Of a stretch of 64,000 nucleotides of DNA, positions 56,284-64,000 are shown piece by piece. This DNA is from Staphylococcus equorum (lineage in GTDB: Bacteria; Bacillota; Bacilli; Staphylococcales; Staphylococcaceae), in assembly GCF_001747895.1 (NCBI RefSeq), contig NZ_LNNB01000014.1, forward strand, positions 1-64,000, in the 5' to 3' direction. A program made the translations under genes and the position numbers. How positions within the stretch are numbered: position 1 is the first letter of the stretch; each line of letters starts with the position of its first letter. A model generated the notes under the pieces. That model was not told the DNA's origin and made no database searches. It saw only the letters and a list, made by a program, of their open reading frames with translations.

Positions 56284-56562
56284 TTATTCTTGTAATGCGT
56301 CTAAGATTTCTTTTTTAGTATCTTCAACGCCAATTCCAGTTAAGAAATTACGTGCGTTAATGACAGGGAAGTCGTATTCTTTTTGCGTCATTGCAGTTGT
56401 AACTAATAAATCTGCTGAATCTGCGTAAACGCCAACTTCTGAAATTTTAATTTGTTTTAAATCTACTTTGATATTGTGCTCTTTTGCCATTTCTTCGATT
56501 GCACTATTTACTACCGTTGAAGTTGCGATACCTGCGCCACATGCTACTAATACTTGTTTCAT
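56284..56562 (-). CDS. gatB: PTS galactitol-type EIIB
   Basis: A 92-aa EIIB of the PTS_IIB_lactose-like fold with the phospho-cysteine loop ACGAGIATST (Cys8). It accepts phosphate from GatA and passes it to the sugar in GatC. AGGAGG lies before ATG. It is in the middle of the PTS gene set. Confidence 0.93.
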   Translation of the reverse strand: MKQVLVACGAGIATSTVVNSAIEEMAKEHNIKVDLKQIKISEVGVYADSADLLVTTAMTQKEYDFPVINARNFLTGIGVEDTKKEILDALQE

Positions 56563-56638
56563 AATAATTTCCTCCTAATTTGAGAACTTAATATTTAAAT
56601 TCTCTTCCTGTTATATTTTTTATTAATACATTGAATGA

Positions 56639-57106
56639 TTATGCGTCTGCTAATTCTTGCTCAATAACTTCTACGACTTGATTGCTATCTGTTGCGTTGG
56701 CAATGGTTTCAAGTATTTGATCATTTTGGAAAATGCCCATCAATTTTTGTAGTAATGATAACTGTGCATCCTCTTTATCCATTGCGAGCATAAAGATTAA
56801 TTTCACATCCGTTGTTTCTTCAACTTCGCCCATAATGACGAAAGGAACTGTTTCTTTAAGGACAGCCACACCGATTGATTTTGAATTCACGTGCTGGATA
56901 TCTGTGTGCGGGATGGCTACAGAACAATATACTGTAGGTAACCCTGTAGCAAATGATTGTTCTCTTTCGATGACTGCATCTTTGTATGATGCTTTGACGT
57001 AACCATTGTCATGCATTAAATCGGCTAATTGACTTAAGACGTCTTCCTTTGTTGTGGCCTCTAAACCAATGACAACATTCGAGGCATCAACTGTTAAACC
57101 TTCCAT
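56639..57106 (-). CDS. gatA: PTS galactitol/fructose-type EIIA
   Basis: A 155-aa EIIA of the fructose/mannitol family; the active His is in VAIPHTDIQH (His67). I choose the ATG at 57106 because AAAGGGG ends 9 bp before it; the in-frame TTG at 57115 directly abuts that ribosome site. It lies 19 bp after the PRD regulator, so the regulator and PTS genes may share a transcript. Confidence 0.9.
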   Translation of the reverse strand: MEGLTVDASNVVIGLEATTKEDVLSQLADLMHDNGYVKASYKDAVIEREQSFATGLPTVYCSVAIPHTDIQHVNSKSIGVAVLKETVPFVIMGEVEETTDVKLIFMLAMDKEDAQLSLLQKLMGIFQNDQILETIANATDSNQVVEVIEQELADA

Positions 57107-57125
57107 ATGACGCAACCCCTTTGCT

Positions 57126-59231
57126 TTAGTCTATTTTTGAAAATTGTTTAATCGTTTCAAATATTTGTGATTTTGAATCTGTTTGTATGATGCTTTGCAT
57201 ACTTTCATTGTCTTGTGCTAAATCTCGTAACTGTAATAGGGGTCTTAAATGTTTGAATTTATCTGTTGCTGCGATAACTACAAAGACATGTACATTACGT
57301 CCTGTACTTAGCGTCAATGGTTCGTCTAATACCAACATACTCATAGACGTACGGTTTACATTTTGTTCGTTCTCAGCGTGTGGTATGGCGATGTTTTGAT
57401 TGATAACCATATAAGTATCGTCGAAAGATTGAATCATCGAATCGATGTAATTTGCATCTATATAGCTTTGACTAGAAAGTGGTTCAGCTGTAAGCCGAAT
57501 TGCTTCTTCCAAATTTGAAACACGTGATGCAAATTGAATATGGTGTACTGGCAACAAATCTTGTAAATTCAAATGACCATTTAACGAAATTGAAGACGAT
57601 TTGATTGAAGCGTATGCATGAATATCATCAAATTGGTTTTTAATTTCATTAAGTAAAGCATCTTCGTTATGAATATCTGCATGCTCACGTATCATGGCGA
57701 GCATCTTTTCAGCGTGTATGTCTGTCTCAAAATTATTGTTGAGTTGACCGAATACGTACTGACGAAGATCGTGTTTTTCTTTGGCAGTTAATATTGCCTT
57801 TGTGATATATAATCTTTTGTGTGTCATCACGTGCATTGGTGAAAAGACAATATCAAAGTCTAGCGTATACTGGTTAAATTCACGTAGTGATAAGGCATCT
57901 AAAAATATGAATTCTGGAAACACACTCCGCAATTCTTGTAACATGAGTTGAGAAATTGACGTACCTTGTGTACAAACCACCACAGCTTTTACTTTTTTGT
58001 CGATGTCTTCATCTTGTCTTCTTAAAATACCGCCAATGAGTATGGTTAGATATGCGATTTCATTATCAGGTAATGGTTGGTTAAAGAACTTTTCCATAGG
58101 TTTGGAAGAGAGTTTAACAAGATGAAATAATTCTTTGTAATCATCTTTCAGATTATTCTGTAAACTATCGACATCAGATAACTCATATCTAATTCTGTAA
58201 AAGGCGGGCTTCATATGAAACAACAATTGGTTGACCAATGTTTCACGATCTTCAAAAGTGATAAAAGTAATTTTCTCAAATTGATCAAGCATGCTTTGTA
58301 GTGCAGTTTTTAATTCCGGTAAAACTTTCACGTCATCTAATTCCGACCATTGCACACTTGTTGATAAGAGCTGCAATGTTATAAATAATTTCTCTTGCCG
58401 AGGAATATCAGGATAGTTTGAAGTTAGTATTTCAGTCGCTTGATACTCCTCAGTGTCGGAAAGGTCATCGTATCCAATTGAAAAAGGTGAGACAATCTTA
58501 TCGTGTTGAATTCTTCTCAAGATGAAATAGAGTTTATAACGTAATGTCTCAGTACTTTGATCAATAAAATTATTCTCTAAATATTGTTCTATTTTGTTAA
58601 TTTGAAGATCGATGATTTGAAGTTTATCTTCTTGCAAAGCTAAACTTGTTAAAATATCATCCTTTGAAATATTTAAAGTGAATACTTTATCAATTAAGCG
58701 TGTTAAAAGTCTTCTAATTTCAAACTCATTACCGACTAAATAATAACCCTCCTGTCGTGAATATTTCAGAGTGACATCATATGGTTCTAGTAATAATTTT
58801 AATTTTTTTAAATCATTTAACACTGTGTTCTTACTTACTTTTAAATCAATTGCAAAGTGATTTAATGACAATGTTTCATCTTCTCTAAACAACATCAGTA
58901 AAATGAGATGCGCGCGTTGGTAAGCAGTATATACTTGCTCATCTTCCTGTGGAATAGGTTCAAGTGATACATTAAGAAAATTTTTGATTATATCATCAAC
59001 GATGAAGAATCCTTGGCTTGTGCGTTCAATTGTTGGGCAATCTTGTTCAGTTAACCATTCATTGATTTTTTGGATTCGATAGCCAAGTTGTCTGCGAGAC
59101 ATGTTGAACATTACTTCTAAGTCTTTGCCTTTAATTTTCGGATTTTTAATCATTTCGGTAATGATATTAAAGTTTTCTGCTTGTATTTTGAATCCCTCCC
59201 TTGTTGTTGACTCTAATTTAGCACAGGTCAT
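57126..59231 (-). CDS. PRD-containing PTS-type transcription activator (MtlR/GatR-like)
   Basis: A protein of about 700 aa in the BglG/MtlR architecture: N-terminal helix-turn-helix domains (about 20-170; NHFAIDLKVSKNTVLNDLKK), two PTS-regulation domains (about 210-430), an EIIB-like domain (VKAVVVCTQGTSISQLML) and a C-terminal EIIA-like domain (NIAIPHAENEQN). PTS-dependent phosphorylation should gate activation of the gat operon. The start is uncertain: ATG 59231 and GTG 59246 have no ribosome site, while AAGGGAGGG at 59202-59194 lies 7 bp before an in-frame ATA at 59186. Confidence 0.88.
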   Translation of the reverse strand: MTCAKLESTTREGFKIQAENFNIITEMIKNPKIKGKDLEVMFNMSRRQLGYRIQKINEWLTEQDCPTIERTSQGFFIVDDIIKNFLNVSLEPIPQEDEQVYTAYQRAHLILLMLFREDETLSLNHFAIDLKVSKNTVLNDLKKLKLLLEPYDVTLKYSRQEGYYLVGNEFEIRRLLTRLIDKVFTLNISKDDILTSLALQEDKLQIIDLQINKIEQYLENNFIDQSTETLRYKLYFILRRIQHDKIVSPFSIGYDDLSDTEEYQATEILTSNYPDIPRQEKLFITLQLLSTSVQWSELDDVKVLPELKTALQSMLDQFEKITFITFEDRETLVNQLLFHMKPAFYRIRYELSDVDSLQNNLKDDYKELFHLVKLSSKPMEKFFNQPLPDNEIAYLTILIGGILRRQDEDIDKKVKAVVVCTQGTSISQLMLQELRSVFPEFIFLDALSLREFNQYTLDFDIVFSPMHVMTHKRLYITKAILTAKEKHDLRQYVFGQLNNNFETDIHAEKMLAMIREHADIHNEDALLNEIKNQFDDIHAYASIKSSSISLNGHLNLQDLLPVHHIQFASRVSNLEEAIRLTAEPLSSQSYIDANYIDSMIQSFDDTYMVINQNIAIPHAENEQNVNRTSMSMLVLDEPLTLSTGRNVHVFVVIAATDKFKHLRPLLQLRDLAQDNESMQSIIQTDSKSQIFETIKQFSKID

Positions 59232-59303
59232 CAAAGAGTTGTACACTCATTAGACACAAATGCGTTTCCGTTTTATGTACATCATTGTGATTAGCACGAG
59301 AAA

Positions 59304-59340
59304 AAGCACTTACCATCGCATTTGGAATGATAAGTGCTTA
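59304..59340 (-). terminator. Terminator of rhaR
   Basis: AAGCACTTA pairs with TAAGTGCTT, extended by inner ATC/GAT-type pairing. On the minus strand it is followed by TTTTTCTCG. Confidence 0.8.
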
Positions 59341-59417
59341 TCGTATAATATGTTTATTATTTTAATAATTTCATTCTTAATTCATTGATTATAAGATATG
59401 AAAGTTAAAAAGAGAAA

Positions 59418-60167
59418 TTATATTATCTTTACTGAATGATTTTCTAGGATGCTTTTCCATTCGTCATCAAATTCAGTATCTGTCACGATATAGTCGATAT
59501 TGGATAGGTGACCAAAGCTTATTAAACTATTGCCATCAAATTTAGAAGCATCAATTGCCAAAATAACTTGTTTGGCTTTATTGATCATGAGTTCTTTAAT
59601 GTGAGATTCGTATTCATTAGAATCGGTGATGATGCCATCTTTAGACAAGGCTTTACAGCTTAAAATCGCATAATCAGTATGGAATTTATTAATTGATTCT
59701 GTCGTTTGAGGACCAACTAATGCAGAAGAATGTTTTAATAATTTGCCACCTGTTGAGTTGATTTCCATAGATGTTTGATTAAGTTCATATAGTGCGTTTA
59801 CAGCATTTGTTATGATATGAATTCTTTTATTGGAAATAGCAAAACGCTTTAATGCTTCATTTATTGTAGAACTGGAATCAGCAAATAAACTTGTATCATT
59901 TTGTATAAATTGATCAATTTTTTTAGCAATAATGACTTTGCTATCTTTATTGCGCGTATGTCTCACAGAATAAGGCAGTTCTTCAGTTTTGATTAGTTTC
60001 GCGCCACCATAATTCCGTTCTACGATACCTTCTTTTTCCAATTTTTCTAAATCTCGACGAATTGTTTCTTCTGAAACATTAAATTCAGAAGCTAATTTAT
60101 TCACATAAACAACATTGTTTAAATAGAGATGATTTAGTAGTGACTTTCTTCTTTCAAATGGCTTCAT
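59418..60167 (-). CDS. rhaR: DeoR-family regulator, probable rhamnose repressor RhaR
   Basis: A 249-aa DeoR/GlpR protein: winged helix at 5-55 (VNKLASEFNVSEETIRRDLEKLEKEGIVER) and a sugar-phosphate sensing domain (SLFADSSSTINEAL, VILAIDASKFD). It is divergent from rhaBAD. B. subtilis controls its rhamnose genes with a DeoR-family RhaR, so the same role is likely: repression relieved by a rhamnose-derived phosphate. Confidence 0.83.
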   Translation of the reverse strand: MKPFERRKSLLNHLYLNNVVYVNKLASEFNVSEETIRRDLEKLEKEGIVERNYGGAKLIKTEELPYSVRHTRNKDSKVIIAKKIDQFIQNDTSLFADSSSTINEALKRFAISNKRIHIITNAVNALYELNQTSMEINSTGGKLLKHSSALVGPQTTESINKFHTDYAILSCKALSKDGIITDSNEYESHIKELMINKAKQVILAIDASKFDGNSLISFGHLSNIDYIVTDTEFDDEWKSILENHSVKII

Positions 60168-60244
60168 AATAAATTTCTCCTAAATATATATTGTCATCAT
60201 TATAGCATAAAACCGCTTTTAATCTCACAAAAAAAGACTGAAAC

Positions 60245-60303
60245 CAACATATAAACCACATTAATTATCAAAATATTTTGTTTTATGTTGATTTATGTGG
60301 ATT
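60245..60303. promoter_or_regulatory. Repeated CCACAT/CAACAT motifs in the rhaR-rhaB region
   Basis: CCAACAT and CCACAT (60245-60270, plus strand) recur in inverted form as ATGTTG and ATGTGG (60287-60301). The arrangement before the divergent genes fits an operator for RhaR, but the match is imperfect and unverified. Confidence 0.35.
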
Positions 60304-60337
60304 GTTTGATTATAATCATAACCAAAGAGGTGATAAG

Positions 60338-61804
60338 TTGAAGCATTATATAGCTGTTGATATTGGGGCGTCTAGTGGTAGAGCCATCTTAGCAAATATC
60401 GACAATAACCAGATTAAAACACAAGAAATCAATCGTTTCGCCAATGGTTTTACAACACAGAATCAACAGGAAGTGTGGGATGTTGACTATTTATTTGAAG
60501 AAATTATTGTTTCTTTGAAAAAAGCTAAAGCTATGGGCATCACAGAGTGTTATTTAAGTATAGATACGTGGGGCGTAGACTATCTTTTTTTAGACCACAA
60601 AGGGAAGCGCTTACAAAACGCCGTCTCATATAGAGATTCAAGAACGGATACAACGATGGATAAATTATTCAATGAAGTTTCCAAATACGATATTTTTCAA
60701 AAAACTGGAATTCAATTTTTAACTTTTAATACAATTTATCAGTTGTTTGAAGAGACACATGCATTAAAAGATCAAGCACATGATATTTTGCTTATTCCTG
60801 ATTATTTGAATTATTTACTTACAAATAAGAAAAGAAATGAAATTACCAATTTAAGTACGACGCAATTACTCTCAGTGCATGATCATTCATTAGATCAAGC
60901 GTTGCTAACATCAATAGGAATAGATAAGGAACAATTTCCAAACACGATTGAACCTGGCACATACATAGGCGAAATCAATGCAGACTTAAATAGCCAAGAT
61001 GATTTACCTGTGACACATGTTTATGCCACAGCATCACATGATACCGCATCAGCTGTTTTAGGTTCTGTTGGAGATGCATTTAAAAAATGGGCTTTTTTAT
61101 CAAGTGGGACTTGGTCATTAATAGGTAAAGAATTAGAAAGCCCAATCGTAACTGAAAAAGCATTAGAACTTGGATATTCTAATGAACGCGGTATGAATCA
61201 CACCTATCGCTTCTTAAAAAATATTATAGGTATGTGGATTATACAGCGGATACGCAAAGATTGGCCTGAAAATTATACATTTCCTGAAATGGTAGAGGAA
61301 GCAAAGCAACATCAAGACTTTAAAGTTTATATCGATTTTAACGATCAACGCTTTATTAATCCTGACTGTATGGTGGATGAAATTAAAAATTACTGTATTC
61401 AGACAAACCAAACAGTGCCACAAACGTTAGGTGAAATTGTGCAAAGCGTCTATATGAATCTGGCAATAATTTATGCAATTTCCATAGAAGAGTTAAACGA
61501 AATAACAAGAGAACCAATCGAAGTAATCAATATTGTTGGCGGTGGTTCCAACAATGACTATTTAAATGAACTTACGGCCTTGTATACAAATTGTGACGTC
61601 ATTGTGGGGCCAACAGAAGCGACAATTTATGGGAATTTGGCAGCAACAATGATTGGCACAGGTGAGTTTGAAAATATTCAAGAAGCTAGAGCGGTAATTA
61701 AGCGTTCTACAGATACGACAAAGATAGACAAACCGGAGTTAAAGCATATAGCAAATCAAGATATTAAGACATTCAAGGGGGTTACTCATTATGAGTACGT
61801 ATAA
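60338..61804 (+). CDS. rhaB: Rhamnulokinase
   Basis: A 488-aa FGGY-family kinase: N-terminal [16 protein letters not shown] phosphate motif, [31 protein letters not shown] and the C-terminal [16 protein letters not shown] adenosine motif. It phosphorylates L-rhamnulose at C1. I choose TTG at 60338 ([10 protein letters not shown]), 3-4 bp behind AAAGAGGTGAT, because it gives the family N-terminus. It overlaps rhaA by 14 bp. Confidence 0.93.
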   Translation: MKHYIAVDIGASSGRAILANIDNNQIKTQEINRFANGFTTQNQQEVWDVDYLFEEIIVSLKKAKAMGITECYLSIDTWGVDYLFLDHKGKRLQNAVSYRDSRTDTTMDKLFNEVSKYDIFQKTGIQFLTFNTIYQLFEETHALKDQAHDILLIPDYLNYLLTNKKRNEITNLSTTQLLSVHDHSLDQALLTSIGIDKEQFPNTIEPGTYIGEINADLNSQDDLPVTHVYATASHDTASAVLGSVGDAFKKWAFLSSGTWSLIGKELESPIVTEKALELGYSNERGMNHTYRFLKNIIGMWIIQRIRKDWPENYTFPEMVEEAKQHQDFKVYIDFNDQRFINPDCMVDEIKNYCIQTNQTVPQTLGEIVQSVYMNLAIIYAISIEELNEITREPIEVINIVGGGSNNDYLNELTALYTNCDVIVGPTEATIYGNLAATMIGTGEFENIQEARAVIKRSTDTTKIDKPELKHIANQDIKTFKGVTHYEYV

Positions 61805-63050
61805 TAAGCAAGCATTTGAAGCAGCAAAAACACAATATGAGGCATTAGGCGTTGATGTAGAGAAAGCATTAACTAAATTAAAAGATATTAAAATCTCTAT
61901 CCATTGTTGGCAAGGAGATGATGTAGAAGGTTTCCTTTTCAATCAAGAATTATCAGGGGGCATATCAGTTACTGGTAATCACCCAGGTAAAGCAAGTAAT
62001 GGAGCAGAACTTAGAAGTGATTTAGAAGAAGCTTTAAAGCATATTCCAGGAAAACATAAAATTAATTTACATGGTATTTATGCCGAATCTGAAGAAGCAA
62101 TCGATTTAGATGAAATCGAGCCAAAGCATTTTGAAAAGTGGGTGCATTGGGCAAAAGAGAATGAATTGGGGTTAGATTTTAACCCAACATGCTTCAGTCA
62201 TGAGAAGTCAGAAGATGGCTTTACATTAGCGCATCCGGATAAATCAATTAGAGACTTTTGGATACAACATTGTAAACAATCTAGAAAAATCGGTGAATAT
62301 TTTGGTAAAGAGCTCGGTCAACCTTCAACAACAAATATTTGGGTGCCAGACGGTTATAAAGACACGCCGGTAGATCGCTTAACACCTCGCAAACGTTTGA
62401 TGGAGAGTTTGGATGAAATTTTTAAAGAAGAAATAGATGAAAGCTATAATATCGATACATTAGAAAGTAAATTATTTGGTATTGGTTCTGAAAGTTATGT
62501 TGTGGGTTCTCATGAATTTTATATGGGTTATGCCTTAACAAGAGATAAACAAATATTACTAGACGCCGGACATTATCATCCAACAGAAGTGGTGTCTAAC
62601 AAATTATCGGCACTCAATTTATTTACAAAAGGTTTAAGTTTACATGTTTCTAGACCAGTAAGATGGGATAGCGATCATGTGGTTACATTGGATGACGAAT
62701 TGAATGAGATAGCCAAAGAACTCATTTATAACGATTTACTTAAGAGTACAACAGTTGGTTTAGATTTCTTTGACGCATCTATTAATAGAGTGGCTGCATG
62801 GGTTATTGGTACTAGAAATATGCAAAAAGCATTGCTTAAAGCATTATTAGATCCTATTAATGAATTAAAAGAAGTTGAACAAAGCGGTGATTTTACGAGA
62901 CGTTTAGCGTTACAAGAAGAAATGAAGATGTATCCGTTTGGCGCGATATGGAATGAATTTTGTAGCAGAAACGATGCTGAACCAGGATTGGATTGGTATG
63001 AGCCAATTAAAAAATACGAAGAAAATATTTTACAGGAAAGAGGAATTTAA
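61791..63050 (+). CDS. rhaA: L-rhamnose isomerase
   Basis: A 419-aa enzyme of the RhaA family ([58 protein letters not shown] metal-binding segment). It converts L-rhamnose to L-rhamnulose with a divalent metal. The length equals the E. coli and Bacillus enzymes. AAGGGGG lies 8 bp before ATG, and rhaD begins at the next base. Confidence 0.95.
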   Translation: MSTYNKQAFEAAKTQYEALGVDVEKALTKLKDIKISIHCWQGDDVEGFLFNQELSGGISVTGNHPGKASNGAELRSDLEEALKHIPGKHKINLHGIYAESEEAIDLDEIEPKHFEKWVHWAKENELGLDFNPTCFSHEKSEDGFTLAHPDKSIRDFWIQHCKQSRKIGEYFGKELGQPSTTNIWVPDGYKDTPVDRLTPRKRLMESLDEIFKEEIDESYNIDTLESKLFGIGSESYVVGSHEFYMGYALTRDKQILLDAGHYHPTEVVSNKLSALNLFTKGLSLHVSRPVRWDSDHVVTLDDELNEIAKELIYNDLLKSTTVGLDFFDASINRVAAWVIGTRNMQKALLKALLDPINELKEVEQSGDFTRRLALQEEMKMYPFGAIWNEFCSRNDAEPGLDWYEPIKKYEENILQERGI

Positions 63051-63881
63051 TTGGAAAACTTTGTCGATTCTCCCGCGGTTAAAGAATTATCTAAGATTAC
63101 ACATTTAATGTATCACAAAGGTTGGGACGAACGTAACGGAGGCAACATATCTTGGATATTAGATGCTGCCAAGGTTCAACCGTATTTATCAGAAGATGGC
63201 AGAAATATAAGAAACGTAAGTCTGCCATTTGAGGTGCGTCCATTAGCGAATAAATATATTCTTGTCACTGGTACAGGAAAATACTTCAAAAATATTATAG
63301 ACGATCCACAAGATGCATTAGGTTTAATTAAAATTGCAGCAGACGGTAAAAGCTATAACATTTTATGGGGTTTTGTGAACGATGCAGTAGCAACAAGTGA
63401 ATTGCCAACGCATTTAATGAATCATATCCAACGTTTAGAAGTCGATGCTACACACCGCGTTATTATGCATTGTCACGCCACACATACGATTGCGATGACG
63501 TATACGCACGAATTAGATGAAAAGGCATTTACGAAAACATTATGGAAAATGTGTACAGAATGTCTCGTTGTATTTCCAGATGCAATTGGTATTATTCCGT
63601 GGGTGGTACCTGGCACAGAACAAATAGGACAACTCACTTCAGAAAAAATGAAACAGCAAAGATCTGTGATTTGGCCATTTCATGGTGTATTTGGAGCAGG
63701 ACATGATTTAGACGAAGTGTTTGGTCTGATTGAAACCATTGAAAAAGCAGCTGAAGTATATACGTATGCGCAAGCACAAGGTGGTATTAAACAAACGATT
63801 TCGGATGAGAATTTATGGGAGTTAGCTCAAGGATTTAATGTTGAACCTAAAGAAGGTTACTTAGAGGTTGAGGTGAGATAG
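63051..63881 (+). CDS. rhaD: Rhamnulose-1-phosphate aldolase
   Basis: A 276-aa class II aldolase of the AraD/FucA type: GWDERNGGNISW near the N-terminus, zinc histidines in VIMHCHATHTIAM and WPFHGVFGAG. It splits rhamnulose-1-phosphate into dihydroxyacetone phosphate and L-lactaldehyde. The start is TTG, 5 bp behind AAGAGGAA and directly after the rhaA stop. Confidence 0.94.
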   Translation: MENFVDSPAVKELSKITHLMYHKGWDERNGGNISWILDAAKVQPYLSEDGRNIRNVSLPFEVRPLANKYILVTGTGKYFKNIIDDPQDALGLIKIAADGKSYNILWGFVNDAVATSELPTHLMNHIQRLEVDATHRVIMHCHATHTIAMTYTHELDEKAFTKTLWKMCTECLVVFPDAIGIIPWVVPGTEQIGQLTSEKMKQQRSVIWPFHGVFGAGHDLDEVFGLIETIEKAAEVYTYAQAQGGIKQTISDENLWELAQGFNVEPKEGYLEVEVR

Positions 63882-64000
63882 ATGACGCGAATTGCAACGG
63901 TGATGTATGTCAATGAAGGTTCTTATGATGCATATAAACGAAGACATGATGAACTATGGCCTGAAATGAAACAGTTATTAAAAGAGAACGGCGTGCATGA
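63882..64000 (+). CDS. rhaM: L-rhamnose mutarotase, N-terminal part
   Basis: ATG at 63882 follows the rhaD stop directly, with gaggtgag before it. The 39 codons present read TRIATVMYVNEGSYDAYKRR and HDELWPEMKQLLKENGVH. They match RhaM, which interconverts rhamnose anomers for RhaA. The gene runs off the window end. Confidence 0.9.
   Translation, partial: MTRIATVMYVNEGSYDAYKRRHDELWPEMKQLLKENGVH

Noticed and set aside
60205..60222. cre-like TAAAACCGCTTTTA near rhaR
   Set aside because: Two key consensus positions (the TG and the final C) are missing; too weak to call a CcpA site.

Overview
The window is low-GC Firmicutes DNA and, gene by gene, reads as a Staphylococcus chromosome. The AraC-type lacR / GPH permease / GH2 beta-galactosidase trio is the arrangement known from S. 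xylosus. Together with the rhamnose operon and galactitol PTS it suggests a coagulase-negative species of the novobiocin-resistant S. saprophyticus/xylosus/equorum/gallinarum group. That species-level placement is an inference. The base composition of the island at 49.0-52.3 kb is visibly more AT-rich than its neighbours.

Layout. 0-3.5 kb: 3' end of a serine-rich-repeat LPXTG adhesin, a 62-aa membrane protein and the adhesin glycosyltransferases gtfA/gtfB. 3.6-6.7 kb: an Xre-regulated ABC exporter operon (minus) divergent from a DUF3267 putative protease. 6.7-12.1 kb: lactose locus with a cre site. 12.3-14.8 kb: CidR-like LysR regulator, acyl-CoA thioesterase behind a perfect hairpin, and small genes including a 43-aa CxxC protein. 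15.0-29.5 kb: sirABC uptake genes divergent from sbnABCDEFGHI (staphyloferrin B), with two Fur boxes between them. 29.6-38.6 kb: secreted nuclease, zinc-ribbon PrsW pair, secreted metallophosphoesterase, a lipoprotein and a solitary MrcB_N-HNH endonuclease. 38.7-43.2 kb: NUDIX, small membrane protein, GNAT, and a polyprenyl-phosphate glycosyltransferase pair. 43.3-48.6 kb: SAM-I riboswitch driving a 58-aa ORF, PadR/ChrA, an Xre-DUF3955 gene with an attenuator-like leader, a stand-alone DUF3955 protein, dienoyl-CoA reductase and a YitT protein. 49.0-52.3 kb: two adjacent reverse transcriptases resembling the DRT type 3 anti-phage system. 52.5-59.2 kb: galactitol PTS operon with its PRD regulator. 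59.4-64.0 kb: RhaR and rhaBAD with the start of rhaM.

How it works together. The sir/sbn block makes, exports and re-imports staphyloferrin B under Fur control. Three separate sugar modules (lactose, galactitol, L-rhamnose) each carry their own regulator. Two candidate defence loci, the RT pair and the MrcB_N-HNH nuclease, sit among housekeeping and metabolic genes. No insertion sequence, integrase, CRISPR array, rRNA or tRNA was seen. The RT pair is the strongest candidate for an unusual system; its possible RNA component is discussed in the findings.
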